Made by a program: the position numbers and the translations under genes. Below the pieces are notes generated by a model, which ran no database searches, had not been told where the DNA came from, and saw nothing but the letters and a program-made list of their open reading frames with translations. Below are positions 7,874 through 17,054 of a stretch of DNA of 64,000 bases, one piece after another. Source of the stretch: Candidatus Xianfuyuplasma coldseepsis (GTDB lineage: Bacteria; Bacillota_I; Bacilli_A; Izemoplasmatales; Izemoplasmataceae); contig NZ_CP048914.1 in the NCBI RefSeq assembly GCF_014023125.1, positions 1,702,698-1,766,697 of the forward strand, read 5' to 3'. Within the stretch, counting starts at the first letter, position 1. The number at the start of each line of letters is the position of its first letter.

Positions 7874-9298
7874 ATGGATTGGTTTCTAGATTTTTTCTTA
7901 GGATTTATTAACAAGTTCCTAGGACAAGCACCACTGTTATTAGGTACCGTTGTATTTATTGGGTACATGTTACTCGGAAAAAAATGGTACACATCACTTG
8001 GTGGATTTATTAAAACCTATGTTGGTTTTAAAATCTTACAAGTAGGGACCGGAGGTCTAGTTGGAACATTCCGTCCAATCATTGAAGCATTAACAGCAAA
8101 ATTTGGTATTACTGCGCTTGTTATTGATCCGTATTATGGACAAACATCTGCAACGGAAATGCTCGATACTGTTAGTTCGCTCCAATATGTTGGGTATGTT
8201 ATGATTATCGCGTTTATCTTGAACATCTTTTACGTAGGATTCCGTAAATACACGAAAATCAGAACATTATTCATCACTGGACACATTATGTACCAACAAT
8301 CAGCCGTATTACTATGGGCATTGTACTGGGTATTAGAAGGAGCTATGGGGGTAGCTGTAACATGGCCAGTAGTAATCGTATCTGGATTATTGATCGGTAC
8401 GTATTGGGCTGTCGCTTCGAACTTGATTATTGAAGCAACCAATGAAGTAACCGATGGGGCAGGATTTACCATCGGACACCAACAAATGTTTGGTTCTTGG
8501 ATTGCGTATAAAATCGCTGGTAAAATTGGGGACAAAGAAAAAGGTGTCGACCACATGGAATTCCCAGGTTGGTTATCCATCTTAAATGATAACATTGTTG
8601 CCAATGTACTAATCATGACAATCTTCGTCGGTACGATCATGTTCATTGTCGGTCCATCGAACTTTGCCTATGATGATACAAAATATTTCTTTGTAACGTA
8701 CGTATTTGAAAAAACCGCATACTTCGCTGTATACATTGCGATTATCCAAATGGGTGTTCGGATGTTCGTTAGCGAATTAACCGAATCATTCCAAGGAATC
8801 AGTAACAAATTGTTACCAGGTTCTGTACCTGCAGTAGACTGTGCTGTAACCTTTGGTTTCGCACCAAATGCTGTTATGTTTGGATTCATCTTTGGTTTCT
8901 TTGGACAAATGTTAGCGATCGGATTATTAATCTTATTGAACAGTCCAATCTTAATCATCGCTGGATTTATCGCACTATTCTTTGATAATGGTACATTAGC
9001 CATCTTTGCTGCTAAAGCTGGTGGGCGTCGTGCCGCTGCAATCATTCCATTCTTCTCGGGAATCATCCAAGTTCTTGGATCTGCAGCTGTATTAACGGTA
9101 CTTGTTGATTCACCACTAATCGTTGGTTGGATGGGTATGTTTGACTGGGCTACCTTATGGTCTGGTACGACATTATTAACAAGCGTTGCTGGAATTATCG
9201 TTCCAATCTTGTTAATCCCATTAATGTTAGTCATCCCACAACTACAATATCGTCGACACAAAGATACGTATTTCACAACAATGCGTGAAGAGTTATAA
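7874..9298 (+). CDS. ulaA: PTS L-ascorbate transporter subunit IIC
   Basis: 474 residues, about ten membrane segments. It follows E. coli UlaA closely along its length: NAPLLLG-like QAPLLLGTVVFIGYMLL near the start, TGHIMYQQ, EVTDGAGFTIGHQQMFGSWI, PGWLSILNDNIV, GVRMFVSEL and SFAPNAV-like GFAPNAVMFGFIFG. It moves ascorbate while the B subunit phosphorylates it to L-ascorbate 6-phosphate. GGAGG is ten bases upstream of the ATG. The gene is physically separated from its B and A subunits by a HAD gene and a second promoter, unlike the E. coli ulaABC order, so membrane and soluble parts may be made in different amounts. Confidence 0.93.
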   Translation: MDWFLDFFLGFINKFLGQAPLLLGTVVFIGYMLLGKKWYTSLGGFIKTYVGFKILQVGTGGLVGTFRPIIEALTAKFGITALVIDPYYGQTSATEMLDTVSSLQYVGYVMIIAFILNIFYVGFRKYTKIRTLFITGHIMYQQSAVLLWALYWVLEGAMGVAVTWPVVIVSGLLIGTYWAVASNLIIEATNEVTDGAGFTIGHQQMFGSWIAYKIAGKIGDKEKGVDHMEFPGWLSILNDNIVANVLIMTIFVGTIMFIVGPSNFAYDDTKYFFVTYVFEKTAYFAVYIAIIQMGVRMFVSELTESFQGISNKLLPGSVPAVDCAVTFGFAPNAVMFGFIFGFFGQMLAIGLLILLNSPILIIAGFIALFFDNGTLAIFAAKAGGRRAAAIIPFFSGIIQVLGSAAVLTVLVDSPLIVGWMGMFDWATLWSGTTLLTSVAGIIVPILLIPLMLVIPQLQYRRHKDTYFTTMREEL

Positions 9299-9322
9299 AC
9301 ACTTTCTTTCAGTGAATTTAGT

Positions 9323-9352
9323 AAATCCCAAGATGACAATGTCTTGGGATTT
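9323..9352 (+). terminator. Hairpin after ulaA (weak or partial terminator)
   Basis: AAATCCCAAGA / TCTTGGGATTT is an 11-bp stem, but only TTTGC follows. It may end part of the transcripts or protect the 3' end of ulaA mRNA. A TATAAT at 9357-9362 follows immediately. Confidence 0.55.
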
Positions 9353-9382
9353 GCTATATAATGGATATTGAGGTGATATATC

Positions 9383-10189
9383 ATGACGAAAATGGTCGTA
9401 GCGGATATGGATGGAACACTTCTTCGAAGTGACTTATCTGTATCGGATAAAAATAAACAAGCAATTGAATATTTACGGAATAAAGGTATCCATTTCACCG
9501 TTGCAACAGGTCGACCCGATCAACTTGTGAAAGAGTATATCGAACTACTGAGTTTAAATGAACCACTGATTATGTACAATGGGAGCGTTGTTGGACATCC
9601 GTTTCAAGAAAAACGACTGTATGAGCAGTCTCTTGCGAAAGAAGACGTTCGTCGAATTGTTGAGTACTGTGAACAAGAGAACATTATCTGGATGTGTTAT
9701 ACAAAAGATAAAATCATTAGCAAGCCTAATTTTCGTGTAGATTTCTTTTTAGAACGAAATCAGAAACTACCAGAAAATGGGCGAAGTATTTTTGAAGACA
9801 TTCGTGATATCGATACCATTGTTAACGATTATCATGTACAAAAAATATTGCTAATTGAGCACAATCAAGATGTTTACAAAAAAACAAAAACGCTATTGGA
9901 ACAATATGATCAATTTACCATTGCAACATCCCAAAGCGGATTCCTTGATATTAATCCAATTGGAGTTACCAAAGGAGAAGCGTTAAAAAAACTTGCGGAG
10001 CATTACCATATAGCTTTGGAAGATGTTGTTGTTTTCGGAGACCAAGAAAACGATATTAGCATGCTACAAATCGCTGGAACAAGCATTGCGATGGGGAATG
10101 CAACCGCACATGCGAAAGATGTAGCTGATTATGTCACATCAACCAATAATGAAGATGGGTTCGCTCAATGGGTGTTTGCCAATTTATAG
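9383..10189 (+). CDS. HAD-family (Cof-type) sugar-phosphate phosphatase
   Basis: 268 residues. Motif I DMDGTLL with nucleophile Asp8 is at the N-terminus, motif II is ATGR near residue 41, a C2 cap lies in the middle, and motif IV is FGDQENDISML near residue 220. These are all the catalytic parts of the Cof/YidA group. Such enzymes dephosphorylate sugar phosphates or flavin nucleotides. Its place between ulaA and the second ula promoter suggests relief of sugar-phosphate stress during ascorbate use, which is an inference. GAGGTGAT precedes the ATG. Confidence 0.85.
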   Translation: MTKMVVADMDGTLLRSDLSVSDKNKQAIEYLRNKGIHFTVATGRPDQLVKEYIELLSLNEPLIMYNGSVVGHPFQEKRLYEQSLAKEDVRRIVEYCEQENIIWMCYTKDKIISKPNFRVDFFLERNQKLPENGRSIFEDIRDIDTIVNDYHVQKILLIEHNQDVYKKTKTLLEQYDQFTIATSQSGFLDINPIGVTKGEALKKLAEHYHIALEDVVVFGDQENDISMLQIAGTSIAMGNATAHAKDVADYVTSTNNEDGFAQWVFANL

Positions 10190-10203
10190 TGAACAAATGT
10201 TCA
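10190..10203 (+). promoter_or_regulatory. Operator palindrome upstream of ulaC
   Basis: TGAACAAATGTTCA, the exact reverse complement of the site at 7759. It begins on the last base of the HAD stop codon. Confidence 0.75.
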
Positions 10204-10218
10204 ATAATAAATTAATAA

Positions 10219-10247
10219 TTAACAAATGTGCATGATTATAATACAAT
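10219..10247 (+). promoter_or_regulatory. ulaC-ulaG-...-ptsH promoter with a second operator
   Basis: TTAACA, 17-bp spacer, TACAAT. A near-copy of the operator, TTAACAAATGTGCA (12 of 14), covers 10219-10232 and starts at the -35 box, 29 bp after the first site. Confidence 0.7.
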
Positions 10248-10270
10248 ACAATTAAGAAGGAGTGACGACT

Positions 10271-10711
10271 ATGATTGATGGATTTGTCTTAACCAAAGAA
10301 TTGATTACCTTTGCGAATGGATTTGATTCCTGGGAAGAAGCGATTACTGTTTCTAGCAAAGGATTACTCGAACAAGGATACATTGAACCATCATATGTGG
10401 ATGCGATGATTGAATCGGTTCATACGTATGGACCATATATCGTCATTGCACCAAACATTGCAATGCCACATGCCCGTCCAGAAGCGGGGAGTAACAAGGT
10501 TGGATTCAGCGTGATGGTGACCCAAAAACCAGTTCAATTTTCTAATCAAAAAGAACATGAGGCACGCTTATTTGTGACCTTAAGTTGTGTCAGTTCGGAT
10601 ACGCATTTAAAAATGATTCAGGCACTCGTAACGATTTTAGGGGATGATGATAAGGTTGAAACAATATTGAATGCGACCACTGCAGAAGACTTGCTTGCAG
10701 TGTTTAAATAG
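10271..10711 (+). CDS. ulaC: PTS L-ascorbate subunit IIA
   Basis: 146 residues, a complete EIIA of the mannitol/fructose fold. The phospho-histidine is His67 in NIAMPHARPE. It accepts phosphate from HPr and passes it to the IIB protein. The ATG at 10271 is eight bases after AAGGAG; an upstream in-frame GTG at 10262 overlaps that site and is unlikely. First gene of the long operon, followed by ulaG with a nine-base gap. Confidence 0.9.
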   Translation: MIDGFVLTKELITFANGFDSWEEAITVSSKGLLEQGYIEPSYVDAMIESVHTYGPYIVIAPNIAMPHARPEAGSNKVGFSVMVTQKPVQFSNQKEHEARLFVTLSCVSSDTHLKMIQALVTILGDDDKVETILNATTAEDLLAVFK

Positions 10712-10720
10712 GAGGAAATG

Positions 10721-11782
10721 ATGGCTAAAATAGATACCATAACACGCGAGTCGTGGATATTAAGTACGTTCCCGGAATGGGGAACCTGGCTCAATGAAGA
10801 AATTGAGAACGAACAAGTCCCAAAAGGTAGTGTTGCCTTGTGGTGGCTTGGATGTACGGGAATGTGGTTGAAAACCGAAGGGAATACTAACATTCTCTTA
10901 GATCTATGGGTAAAAAGTGGGAAACGTACCCAAACGGTACCATTTATGAAAGATTGGCATCAACATACAAGAGCTGTTGGTGCAAAAATATTACAACCGA
11001 ACTTACGGGCCGTACCAGTTGTGATTGATCCATTTGCGATTAAAGAGTTGGATGCCGTGATGTCAACACATGATCACGGTGATCACATTGATGAAAATGT
11101 TGCCGCAGCTGTTGTTCAAAACTGCCCTGGAGTACCATTTATCGGTCCAAAAGCATGTACGGATTTATGGCGTGAATGGGGTGTGCCTGAAGACCGTCTC
11201 CAAACCGTGAAACCGGGTGATGTTGTCAAAGTAAAAGACGTTGAAATCGTCGTTTTAGAATCCTTTGATCGGACCGAATTGGTAACCGCACCAAAAGGTG
11301 TTACCTTAAAAGGAAAAATAGTTCAAGACATGGATGTACTGGCAGTAAACTATTTGTTTAAAACCCCTGGTGGAAATGTGTATCATAGTGGGGATTCCCA
11401 TTATTCAAACTATTATGCAAAACATGGAAATGAACATAAAATAGACGTTGCATTAGGTAGTTTTGGTGAAAACCCACGCGGGATGACCGACAAAATGACG
11501 GCTATGGGCATCTTGCGGATGGCCGAAAGTTTAAAAACTGATGTTGTGATTCCGATTCACCATGATATTTGGACCAACTTTATGGCGGATCCCAATGAAA
11601 TACTTGTATTATGGAATATGCGGAAACATCGTTTACAATATGAATTCACACCATTTATTTGGGAAGTAGGAGGTAAATTCGTCTACCCACAAGACCGATT
11701 ACGAATTCAATATCATCATCCACGCGGATTCAAAGATGCTTTTATGAACGACGATGATTTGCCTTTTAAATCACTATTATAA
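10721..11782 (+). CDS. ulaG: L-ascorbate-6-phosphate lactonase
   Basis: 353 residues against 354 in E. coli UlaG. The N-terminus [20 protein letters not shown] is nearly identical, as are [31 protein letters not shown] and the C-terminal DLPFKSLL. The metallo-beta-lactamase signature [10 protein letters not shown] (about residues 107-116) binds the metal ions. It opens L-ascorbate 6-phosphate to 3-keto-L-gulonate 6-phosphate in the cytoplasm. Two ATGs are adjacent; the second has the better five-base spacing from AGGAGG. Lying between the IIA and IIB genes is unusual, since E. coli keeps ulaABC together and ulaG on a separate unit. Confidence 0.97.
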   Translation: MAKIDTITRESWILSTFPEWGTWLNEEIENEQVPKGSVALWWLGCTGMWLKTEGNTNILLDLWVKSGKRTQTVPFMKDWHQHTRAVGAKILQPNLRAVPVVIDPFAIKELDAVMSTHDHGDHIDENVAAAVVQNCPGVPFIGPKACTDLWREWGVPEDRLQTVKPGDVVKVKDVEIVVLESFDRTELVTAPKGVTLKGKIVQDMDVLAVNYLFKTPGGNVYHSGDSHYSNYYAKHGNEHKIDVALGSFGENPRGMTDKMTAMGILRMAESLKTDVVIPIHHDIWTNFMADPNEILVLWNMRKHRLQYEFTPFIWEVGGKFVYPQDRLRIQYHHPRGFKDAFMNDDDLPFKSLL

Positions 11783-11796
11783 AGGAGAGAAAGTGT

Positions 11797-12081
11797 ATGT
11801 TAAAAGTATTAGCAGCGTGTGGTAATGGTATGGGTAGTAGCCAAATCATTAAAATGCGTATCGAACAAGTACTACGGGAAATGAACTTGCAATTCAAAGT
11901 CGATCACGCCAGTGTTGGACAAGCAAAAGGTAGTGCAAAAATGTATGATTTGGTACTCGTACCTCAACAACTTACAAAAGAGTTTTCAAATGTACCGGAT
12001 AGTTGCAAAGTCGTTGGGTTAATTAATCTACTAAGTGCCAAAGAAATCAAAGAAAAAGTAACTGCAGCATTGGATTTATAA
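11797..12081 (+). CDS. ulaB: PTS L-ascorbate subunit IIB
   Basis: 94 residues. The phospho-cysteine loop is ACGNGMGSS with Cys8, typical of the ascorbate/lactose type IIB. It takes phosphate from UlaC His67 and gives it to the sugar carried by UlaA. AGGAGAGAAAGTGT leads to the ATG 14 bases after ulaG. A long hairpin lies immediately downstream, before ulaD. Confidence 0.93.
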   Translation: MLKVLAACGNGMGSSQIIKMRIEQVLREMNLQFKVDHASVGQAKGSAKMYDLVLVPQQLTKEFSNVPDSCKVVGLINLLSAKEIKEKVTAALDL

Positions 12082-12092
12082 TGCACACAAAC

Positions 12093-12128
12093 CAAAGCGA
12101 CGAAAACACCTTGTTTTACGTCGCTTTG
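12093..12128 (+). other. Intercistronic hairpin between ulaB and ulaD
   Basis: A 10-bp stem CAAAGCGACG / CGTCGCTTTG has an inner AAAAC/GTTTT extension and an ACCTT loop. There is no T-run, so it is not a classical terminator. It may stabilise the upstream PTS part of the mRNA or act as a processing site. The ulaD frame reads through it, but the true ulaD start lies beyond it. Confidence 0.65.
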
Positions 12129-12152
12129 TCATTAACCAAGGAGGAAGAGAAT

Positions 12153-12809
12153 ATGGCGTTACCATTATTACAAGTCGCATTGGATAATACGACATTAGAG
12201 GATGCAATCAATAGTGTAAAACTTTATGGCCACATTATTGATATCGTAGAAGTAGGAACGATTTTACATGTAGCAGAAGGGATTCAAGCAACAAAAACGA
12301 TGCGTGAACTATATCCCGATAAGATTGTCCTCGATGACATCAAAGGTGCCGACGCGGGTAAAACCCTTGCAGAACTATGTTTTGGAGCAGGTGCTGATAT
12401 TATGACAGCAATTTGTAGTGCCGATATCAACACCATGATCGCGATGAAAAACGTAGGTTCTCAATATGGGGAATACAAAGATGTACAAGTTGAACTGTAT
12501 GGGGACTGGACCTATCAAGAAGCACAACAGTGGTATGACAATGGCATTACCCAAGTTGTCTATCATCGAAGTCGTGATGCAGAATTAGCTGGCAAAACAT
12601 GGGGACCAACCGATTTTGAAAAAATCGGAAAATTATGTGATATGGGCTTTAAAGTTACCATTACCGGTGGACTGAAAGCATCGGATTTGCATCTCTTTAA
12701 AGAATTTCCAATTCACGGAGTCATCGGTGGCAGAAGCATCCGTAATGCGGACGATCCAGCACAAGCTGCCCAAGCTTTTAAAGATGAAATAAAACGTATT
12801 TGGGGTTGA
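12153..12809 (+). CDS. ulaD: 3-keto-L-gulonate-6-phosphate decarboxylase
   Basis: 218 residues against 216 in E. coli. PLLQVALDNTTLEDA at the start, DIVEVGTIL, KIVLDDIKGADAGK (catalytic Asp/Lys/Asp of the OMP-decarboxylase superfamily), QVVYHRSRDAELAG and ITGGL all match UlaD. It converts 3-keto-L-gulonate 6-phosphate to L-xylulose 5-phosphate with release of CO2. The start at 12153 has AAGGAGGAAGA upstream; the frame runs 24 codons further up through a hairpin with no site, so that extension is rejected. Confidence 0.96.
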   Translation: MALPLLQVALDNTTLEDAINSVKLYGHIIDIVEVGTILHVAEGIQATKTMRELYPDKIVLDDIKGADAGKTLAELCFGAGADIMTAICSADINTMIAMKNVGSQYGEYKDVQVELYGDWTYQEAQQWYDNGITQVVYHRSRDAELAGKTWGPTDFEKIGKLCDMGFKVTITGGLKASDLHLFKEFPIHGVIGGRSIRNADDPAQAAQAFKDEIKRIWG

Positions 12810-12813
12810 TATT

Positions 12814-13656
12814 ATGCGATTAACAGATAATTGGATTGGGATCTATGAAAAAGCAATCCCAACTCAATTTAACTGGGAAGAACGAATTCAAATTGCCAAA
12901 GCAGCGGGATACGATTTCATTGAACTCAGTATTGATGAAAGTGATGCTCGTCTAAAGAGATTACAATGGAGTAAAGAGCAACGACAAGAATTACGGAATG
13001 TACTCAAAAAGTACGACATGAAGATGATTTCAATGTGTCTTTCAGGTCATCGTCGCTTTCCATTTGGTTCAAAAGATCCACAAATTCGACAACTTGCCAA
13101 AGACATCATGGAGCAGGCGATTATTCTGGCCAAAGATCTAGGAATTACCAATATTCAGCTGGCTGGATATGATGTATATTATGAAGATAGTACAAAAGAA
13201 TCACTGAACCGATTTGTTCAAGGACTACAGTATTCTGCACATCTTGCAGAGCGATACAACATTATGTTAACAATTGAAATAATGGATACTTATTTGATTG
13301 GGACTATTTCTAGAGCACTATCATATGTGCGATTAATCAACTCACCTAATCTGAGGATTTATCCAGATTTAGGGAACTTAAGTCAATGGTCGGATGATCC
13401 TTCAAGTGAGTTGCGACTCGGTTCCCAATACATCGAGGCTATTCATTTGAAAGATACGAAACCCGGGGTATTTAAATGCGTACCTTTTGGGGAAGGCACG
13501 GTTGAGTTTTGGAAACTGTTCAATACCTTACGTGATTTGCAATATGATAAACCATTTTTAGTTGAGATGTGGGCTGATAATGATAAATCGTATACCAAAG
13601 AAGACAGTATCATGGAAATCAAAGAAGCCCGGTTGTGGCTTCAAAGTAGGATGTGA
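12814..13656 (+). CDS. ulaE: L-xylulose-5-phosphate 3-epimerase
   Basis: 280 residues, a xylose-isomerase-like TIM barrel. IGIYEKAIP at the N-terminus and SGHRRFPFGSKD match UlaE. Metal ligands are in TIEIMDTYL (Glu), YPDLGNL (Asp), AIHLKDT (His) and FLVEMW (Glu). It makes L-ribulose 5-phosphate from L-xylulose 5-phosphate. It starts four bases after the ulaD stop with no clear Shine-Dalgarno, so translation is probably coupled. Confidence 0.93.
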   Translation: MRLTDNWIGIYEKAIPTQFNWEERIQIAKAAGYDFIELSIDESDARLKRLQWSKEQRQELRNVLKKYDMKMISMCLSGHRRFPFGSKDPQIRQLAKDIMEQAIILAKDLGITNIQLAGYDVYYEDSTKESLNRFVQGLQYSAHLAERYNIMLTIEIMDTYLIGTISRALSYVRLINSPNLRIYPDLGNLSQWSDDPSSELRLGSQYIEAIHLKDTKPGVFKCVPFGEGTVEFWKLFNTLRDLQYDKPFLVEMWADNDKSYTKEDSIMEIKEARLWLQSRM

Positions 13657-13660
13657 TTCG

Positions 13661-14368
13661 ATGCTAGAAACGTTAAAGGAAATTGTATTTAAAGCCAATT
13701 TGGAACTAGTTCAACAAGGATTGGTTATTTACACATGGGGAAATGTCTCTGGGTATGATCCCGATTCCAAATATGTGATAATTAAACCAAGTGGTGTTGA
13801 TTATGATACAATGAAAGTTGAAGATATGGTTGTTGTCGATCTAGATGGACAAATCATCGAAGGGTCGATGCGCCCATCCAGTGACACGCCGACACACCTT
13901 GAACTATACAAAGAATATCCGTCTTTGCGTGGCATCGCCCATACGCATAGTATGTGGGCAACCAGTTTTGCACAAGCACAAACTGGGATTACTCCCTACG
14001 GTACAACCCATGCAGACTATTTCTATGGGCCAATTCCATGTACACGCGAGTTAACGCAAGATGAAGTAACTTCTAATTATGAGATCAATACCGGACGAGT
14101 TATTATTGAAACACTGAGACAACAAGCGATCCAACCACTAGAAGTTCCCGGGATTCTTGTTGGTCATCATGGACCATTCACCTGGGGACACAGTCCAGAG
14201 AATGCTGTCCATAATGCGAAAGTATTAGAAGAGGTTGCCAAAATGGCCTATCGTACGGTGGCAATTAATCCAAAAGCAGAACCCGTTCCACAATACTTAC
14301 TGGATAAACACTATTTTAGAAAACATGGAAAAAACGCTTATTATGGCCAACAAAAAGGTGATGAATAA
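13661..14368 (+). CDS. ulaF: L-ribulose-5-phosphate 4-epimerase (ascorbate branch)
   Basis: 235 residues, class II aldolase fold. GNVSG and KPSGV bind phosphate; HTHSMWAT and the following HADY give the zinc histidines. It makes D-xylulose 5-phosphate, the end of the ascorbate branch. The start is ATG four bases after the ulaE stop; an upstream frame extension lies inside ulaE and is a shadow. It is clearly paralogous to araD at 36433 (for example [24 protein letters not shown]). Assignment to UlaF rests on its operon. Confidence 0.93.
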   Translation: MLETLKEIVFKANLELVQQGLVIYTWGNVSGYDPDSKYVIIKPSGVDYDTMKVEDMVVVDLDGQIIEGSMRPSSDTPTHLELYKEYPSLRGIAHTHSMWATSFAQAQTGITPYGTTHADYFYGPIPCTRELTQDEVTSNYEINTGRVIIETLRQQAIQPLEVPGILVGHHGPFTWGHSPENAVHNAKVLEEVAKMAYRTVAINPKAEPVPQYLLDKHYFRKHGKNAYYGQQKGDE

Positions 14369-14370
14369 CA

Positions 14371-15336
14371 ATGGATACAAAGGATCGTGATTTACTGGTA
14401 GAAATATCAGTCATGTATTACCTCGAAGGTAAAACCCAAACCGAAATCTCTAAAGAGATGTTTATGTCGCGACCAAAAGTATCGCGTTTGCTAAAGAAAG
14501 CACGGGATTTAAACATCGTTGATATTAAGATTAATTACGATAGTGATGATATTAATCGTGTTGCAAAGCAAATCCAACATCGTTTTGGAGTAAGTAACGT
14601 CATCGTTGTAAAAACTCTTTCCAGCGAAGAGGAAACAATCCGACAAATTGGGAAAGCTGCTGCAAATGAGCTGAAATATTACATCAAAGATGGGGTCAAA
14701 ATTGGGATGAGTTGGGGACGTACGGTAAAAGCTATGGTCGATGCCTTTAAGCCGAAAAACATGAAAGACATTAAAATTGTGGAGTTATTTGGTGCCGTTG
14801 AATATGGGGATGAATCCCAAGAATACCTAAGTATTGGGTATGAATTTAGCCAAAAGGTCAATGGTACGTATTACTCATTACCATCACCACTCTATATCAA
14901 TGATGTACAAACTCGAAAAATATTAATGGAAAACCCCATTATTAAAAATACGATTACGATGATCGATGATTGTGACTTCATTGTAACGAGTATTGGGGTT
15001 GTAAATAGTAGTTTACCACAACGGATATGGGACGCCCATGTCGATCCAAAAAGTCGGAAAGAACTACTAGACTTAGGTGCTCAAGGATATCTATGTGCCC
15101 ATTTCTTTGATCAAAATGGACAATTTATCAATCATCCAATTAATGATAATATTATCGGGATTAAGACCGACAGTATCCGTAACAATCAGATTATGCTAAT
15201 TGCTGGTGGTCCAACAAAATGGGCGGGAATTCACGCGATCTTAAAGGGTGGATACGTCAATACCTTGGTATCCGATGATGAAACATTGAAAAAAGTTTTA
15301 GCAGAAGATAAAAAAATACGGGGGGAATTTCTATGA
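14371..15336 (+). CDS. SorC-family sugar-binding transcriptional regulator
   Basis: 321 residues. The N-terminal HTH is at about 15-55 (YYLEGKTQTEISKEMFMSRPKVSRLL). The C-terminal sugar-phosphate-binding domain starts near residue 60 and has GMSWGRTV, SPLYI, SIGVV and AGG-x-x-K motifs of the SorC/DeoR/CggR group. The ligand is probably an ascorbate-pathway phosphate. E. coli uses UlaR (DeoR/GlpR type) for the same pathway, so this is a different regulator family doing the job. It is encoded inside the operon, two bases after ulaF and overlapping ptsI by four bases, and so would control its own synthesis through the operators at 7759 and 10190. Confidence 0.88.
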   Translation: MDTKDRDLLVEISVMYYLEGKTQTEISKEMFMSRPKVSRLLKKARDLNIVDIKINYDSDDINRVAKQIQHRFGVSNVIVVKTLSSEEETIRQIGKAAANELKYYIKDGVKIGMSWGRTVKAMVDAFKPKNMKDIKIVELFGAVEYGDESQEYLSIGYEFSQKVNGTYYSLPSPLYINDVQTRKILMENPIIKNTITMIDDCDFIVTSIGVVNSSLPQRIWDAHVDPKSRKELLDLGAQGYLCAHFFDQNGQFINHPINDNIIGIKTDSIRNNQIMLIAGGPTKWAGIHAILKGGYVNTLVSDDETLKKVLAEDKKIRGEFL

Positions 15337-17054
15337 AATACAGTGGTATCGGCGCTAGTGCAGGAATTGCTATTTATCCGGTATACAAGCTGATTGAAGT
15401 TGATTTAACCATTGAACAACAATCAATAACTGATGTCAAGAATGAAGTTGCACGCCTTGAAAACGCCATAAAGACGACATCAAAAGAACTGCAGACAATC
15501 CGTGAACAAACCGCAATAAGTATGGATGAAGAACATGCGATGATCTTTGATGCACATATTCAAATTGCTCAAGATCCAGAAATTATGCGTCAAGTTCAAG
15601 AAAAAATAGAAGAAGAGCACGTTAACGCTGAATATGCATACGACCATGTTTGTCAGATGTTCATTGCGATGTTTGAAGGTATGGATAACGAATATTTCCA
15701 AGAACGAGCTTTGGATGTCAAAGACGTCCGTCGTCGTGTGATTGCTCACTTATTGGATGTTCCGCTCAATGATCCATCGTTAATTAATGAGAAAGTAATT
15801 GTTGTCGCTCATGATTTAACACCAAGTGATACCGCACAATTAAACAAAACGTACGTCAAAGGGTTCATCACCAACATCGGTGGCCGAACGAGCCATAGTG
15901 CAATTATGGCTCGCAGCTTAGAGATTCCTGCAATCGTAGGAACCAAACATATCACCGATGAAGTGAACGATGGAGACCTTGTTATATTGGATGGATTGAC
16001 GGGTACGGTTATTATTCGTCCGACGGATGTTGAAATCGAAGAATATCGTGCCAAGCAAGAGCACTATGAGAAACAAGTTGCAATTTGGTCAAAATTTGTG
16101 AATAAACCAAGTGTTTCAAAAGATGGGAAACACGTTGAAATTGCCGCGAACATCGGTAGTCCTGATGATCTCGATGCCGTTAAGAAATATGGAGCAGAAG
16201 GGGTTGGCCTGTACCGTACTGAATTCTTGTATATGAACAACGATAATTTCCCCACTGAGATGGAACAATACAAGGCATACAAAGCCGTCTTAGAGGCGTT
16301 ACCCAATAAGAAAGTAATCATACGTACACTGGATATCGGTGGTGATAAGCACCTGGATTACTTGCCGATGGATGCAGAATTAAATCCATTCCTCGGTCAT
16401 CGTGCTTTACGGCTTTGTCTTGAGCGTACCGATATATTCAAAACACAATTACGCGCTTTGTTACGAGCTAGTATCCATGGCGATTTGCACATTATGTTTC
16501 CGATGGTTGCAACGTTGAATGAAGTGCGACAAGCCAAAGCTGTCTTGGAAACATGCAAAGCAGAACTTCATGCTGAAGGCATTGCTTGTAAAGATGATGT
16601 CAAAGTCGGTATTATGGTGGAAATCCCTGCGGTTGCCATTCTTGCGGATCAATTCGCAAAGGAAGTCGATTTCTTTAGTATCGGAACTAATGATTTGATT
16701 CAATACTCCTTTGCAGCCGATCGGATGAATCAAAAAGTATCGTATCTATATCAACCATATAACCCCTCGTTATTGCGTCTCATCAAAATGGTAATCGATG
16801 CCTCTCATGAAGCGGGAATTTGGACCGGTATGTGTGGTGAAATGGCTGGGGATAAACTAGCCGCACCGATTTTACTAGGACTTGGATTAGACGAATTTAG
16901 CATGAGTGCTACAAGCATTCTGCAAACCCGATATATCTTTAGTGAGTTAACCTATTCCGAAATGAAAGCAATGGCAGAAACTTGTTTAACACTGGATTCT
17001 CATGAAAGTGTTCAAGAATTTGTCGAAAAAACAATTAAAGGAGAATCCAAATGA
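15333..17054 (+). CDS. ptsI: PTS enzyme I (phosphoenolpyruvate-protein phosphotransferase)
   Basis: 573 residues, normal length. The active-site His188 lies in GGRTSHSAIMARS. The PEP-binding barrel has LYRTEFLYM, RTLDIGGDKHL and GTNDLIQYSFAADR, and the catalytic Cys region is WTGMCGEMAGD. It passes phosphate from PEP to HPr. ATGA overlap with the regulator gene and GGGGGAATTT before the ATG. Being downstream of the ula genes, its supply seems tied to ascorbate induction unless another promoter or gene copy exists. Confidence 0.97.
   Translation: MKYSGIGASAGIAIYPVYKLIEVDLTIEQQSITDVKNEVARLENAIKTTSKELQTIREQTAISMDEEHAMIFDAHIQIAQDPEIMRQVQEKIEEEHVNAEYAYDHVCQMFIAMFEGMDNEYFQERALDVKDVRRRVIAHLLDVPLNDPSLINEKVIVVAHDLTPSDTAQLNKTYVKGFITNIGGRTSHSAIMARSLEIPAIVGTKHITDEVNDGDLVILDGLTGTVIIRPTDVEIEEYRAKQEHYEKQVAIWSKFVNKPSVSKDGKHVEIAANIGSPDDLDAVKKYGAEGVGLYRTEFLYMNNDNFPTEMEQYKAYKAVLEALPNKKVIIRTLDIGGDKHLDYLPMDAELNPFLGHRALRLCLERTDIFKTQLRALLRASIHGDLHIMFPMVATLNEVRQAKAVLETCKAELHAEGIACKDDVKVGIMVEIPAVAILADQFAKEVDFFSIGTNDLIQYSFAADRMNQKVSYLYQPYNPSLLRLIKMVIDASHEAGIWTGMCGEMAGDKLAAPILLGLGLDEFSMSATSILQTRYIFSELTYSEMKAMAETCLTLDSHESVQEFVEKTIKGESK

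Noticed and set aside
8668-9498. Open frame of 276 codons on the minus strand opposite ulaA
   Set aside because: It is rich in Asn, Pro and Ile in a low-complexity way, has no ribosome binding site, and lies opposite a clear ulaA and the start of the HAD gene.
12081-12152. Upstream extension of ulaD by 24 codons
   Set aside because: It runs through a strong hairpin, has no Shine-Dalgarno and does not match UlaD; the ATG at 12153 has AAGGAGG.
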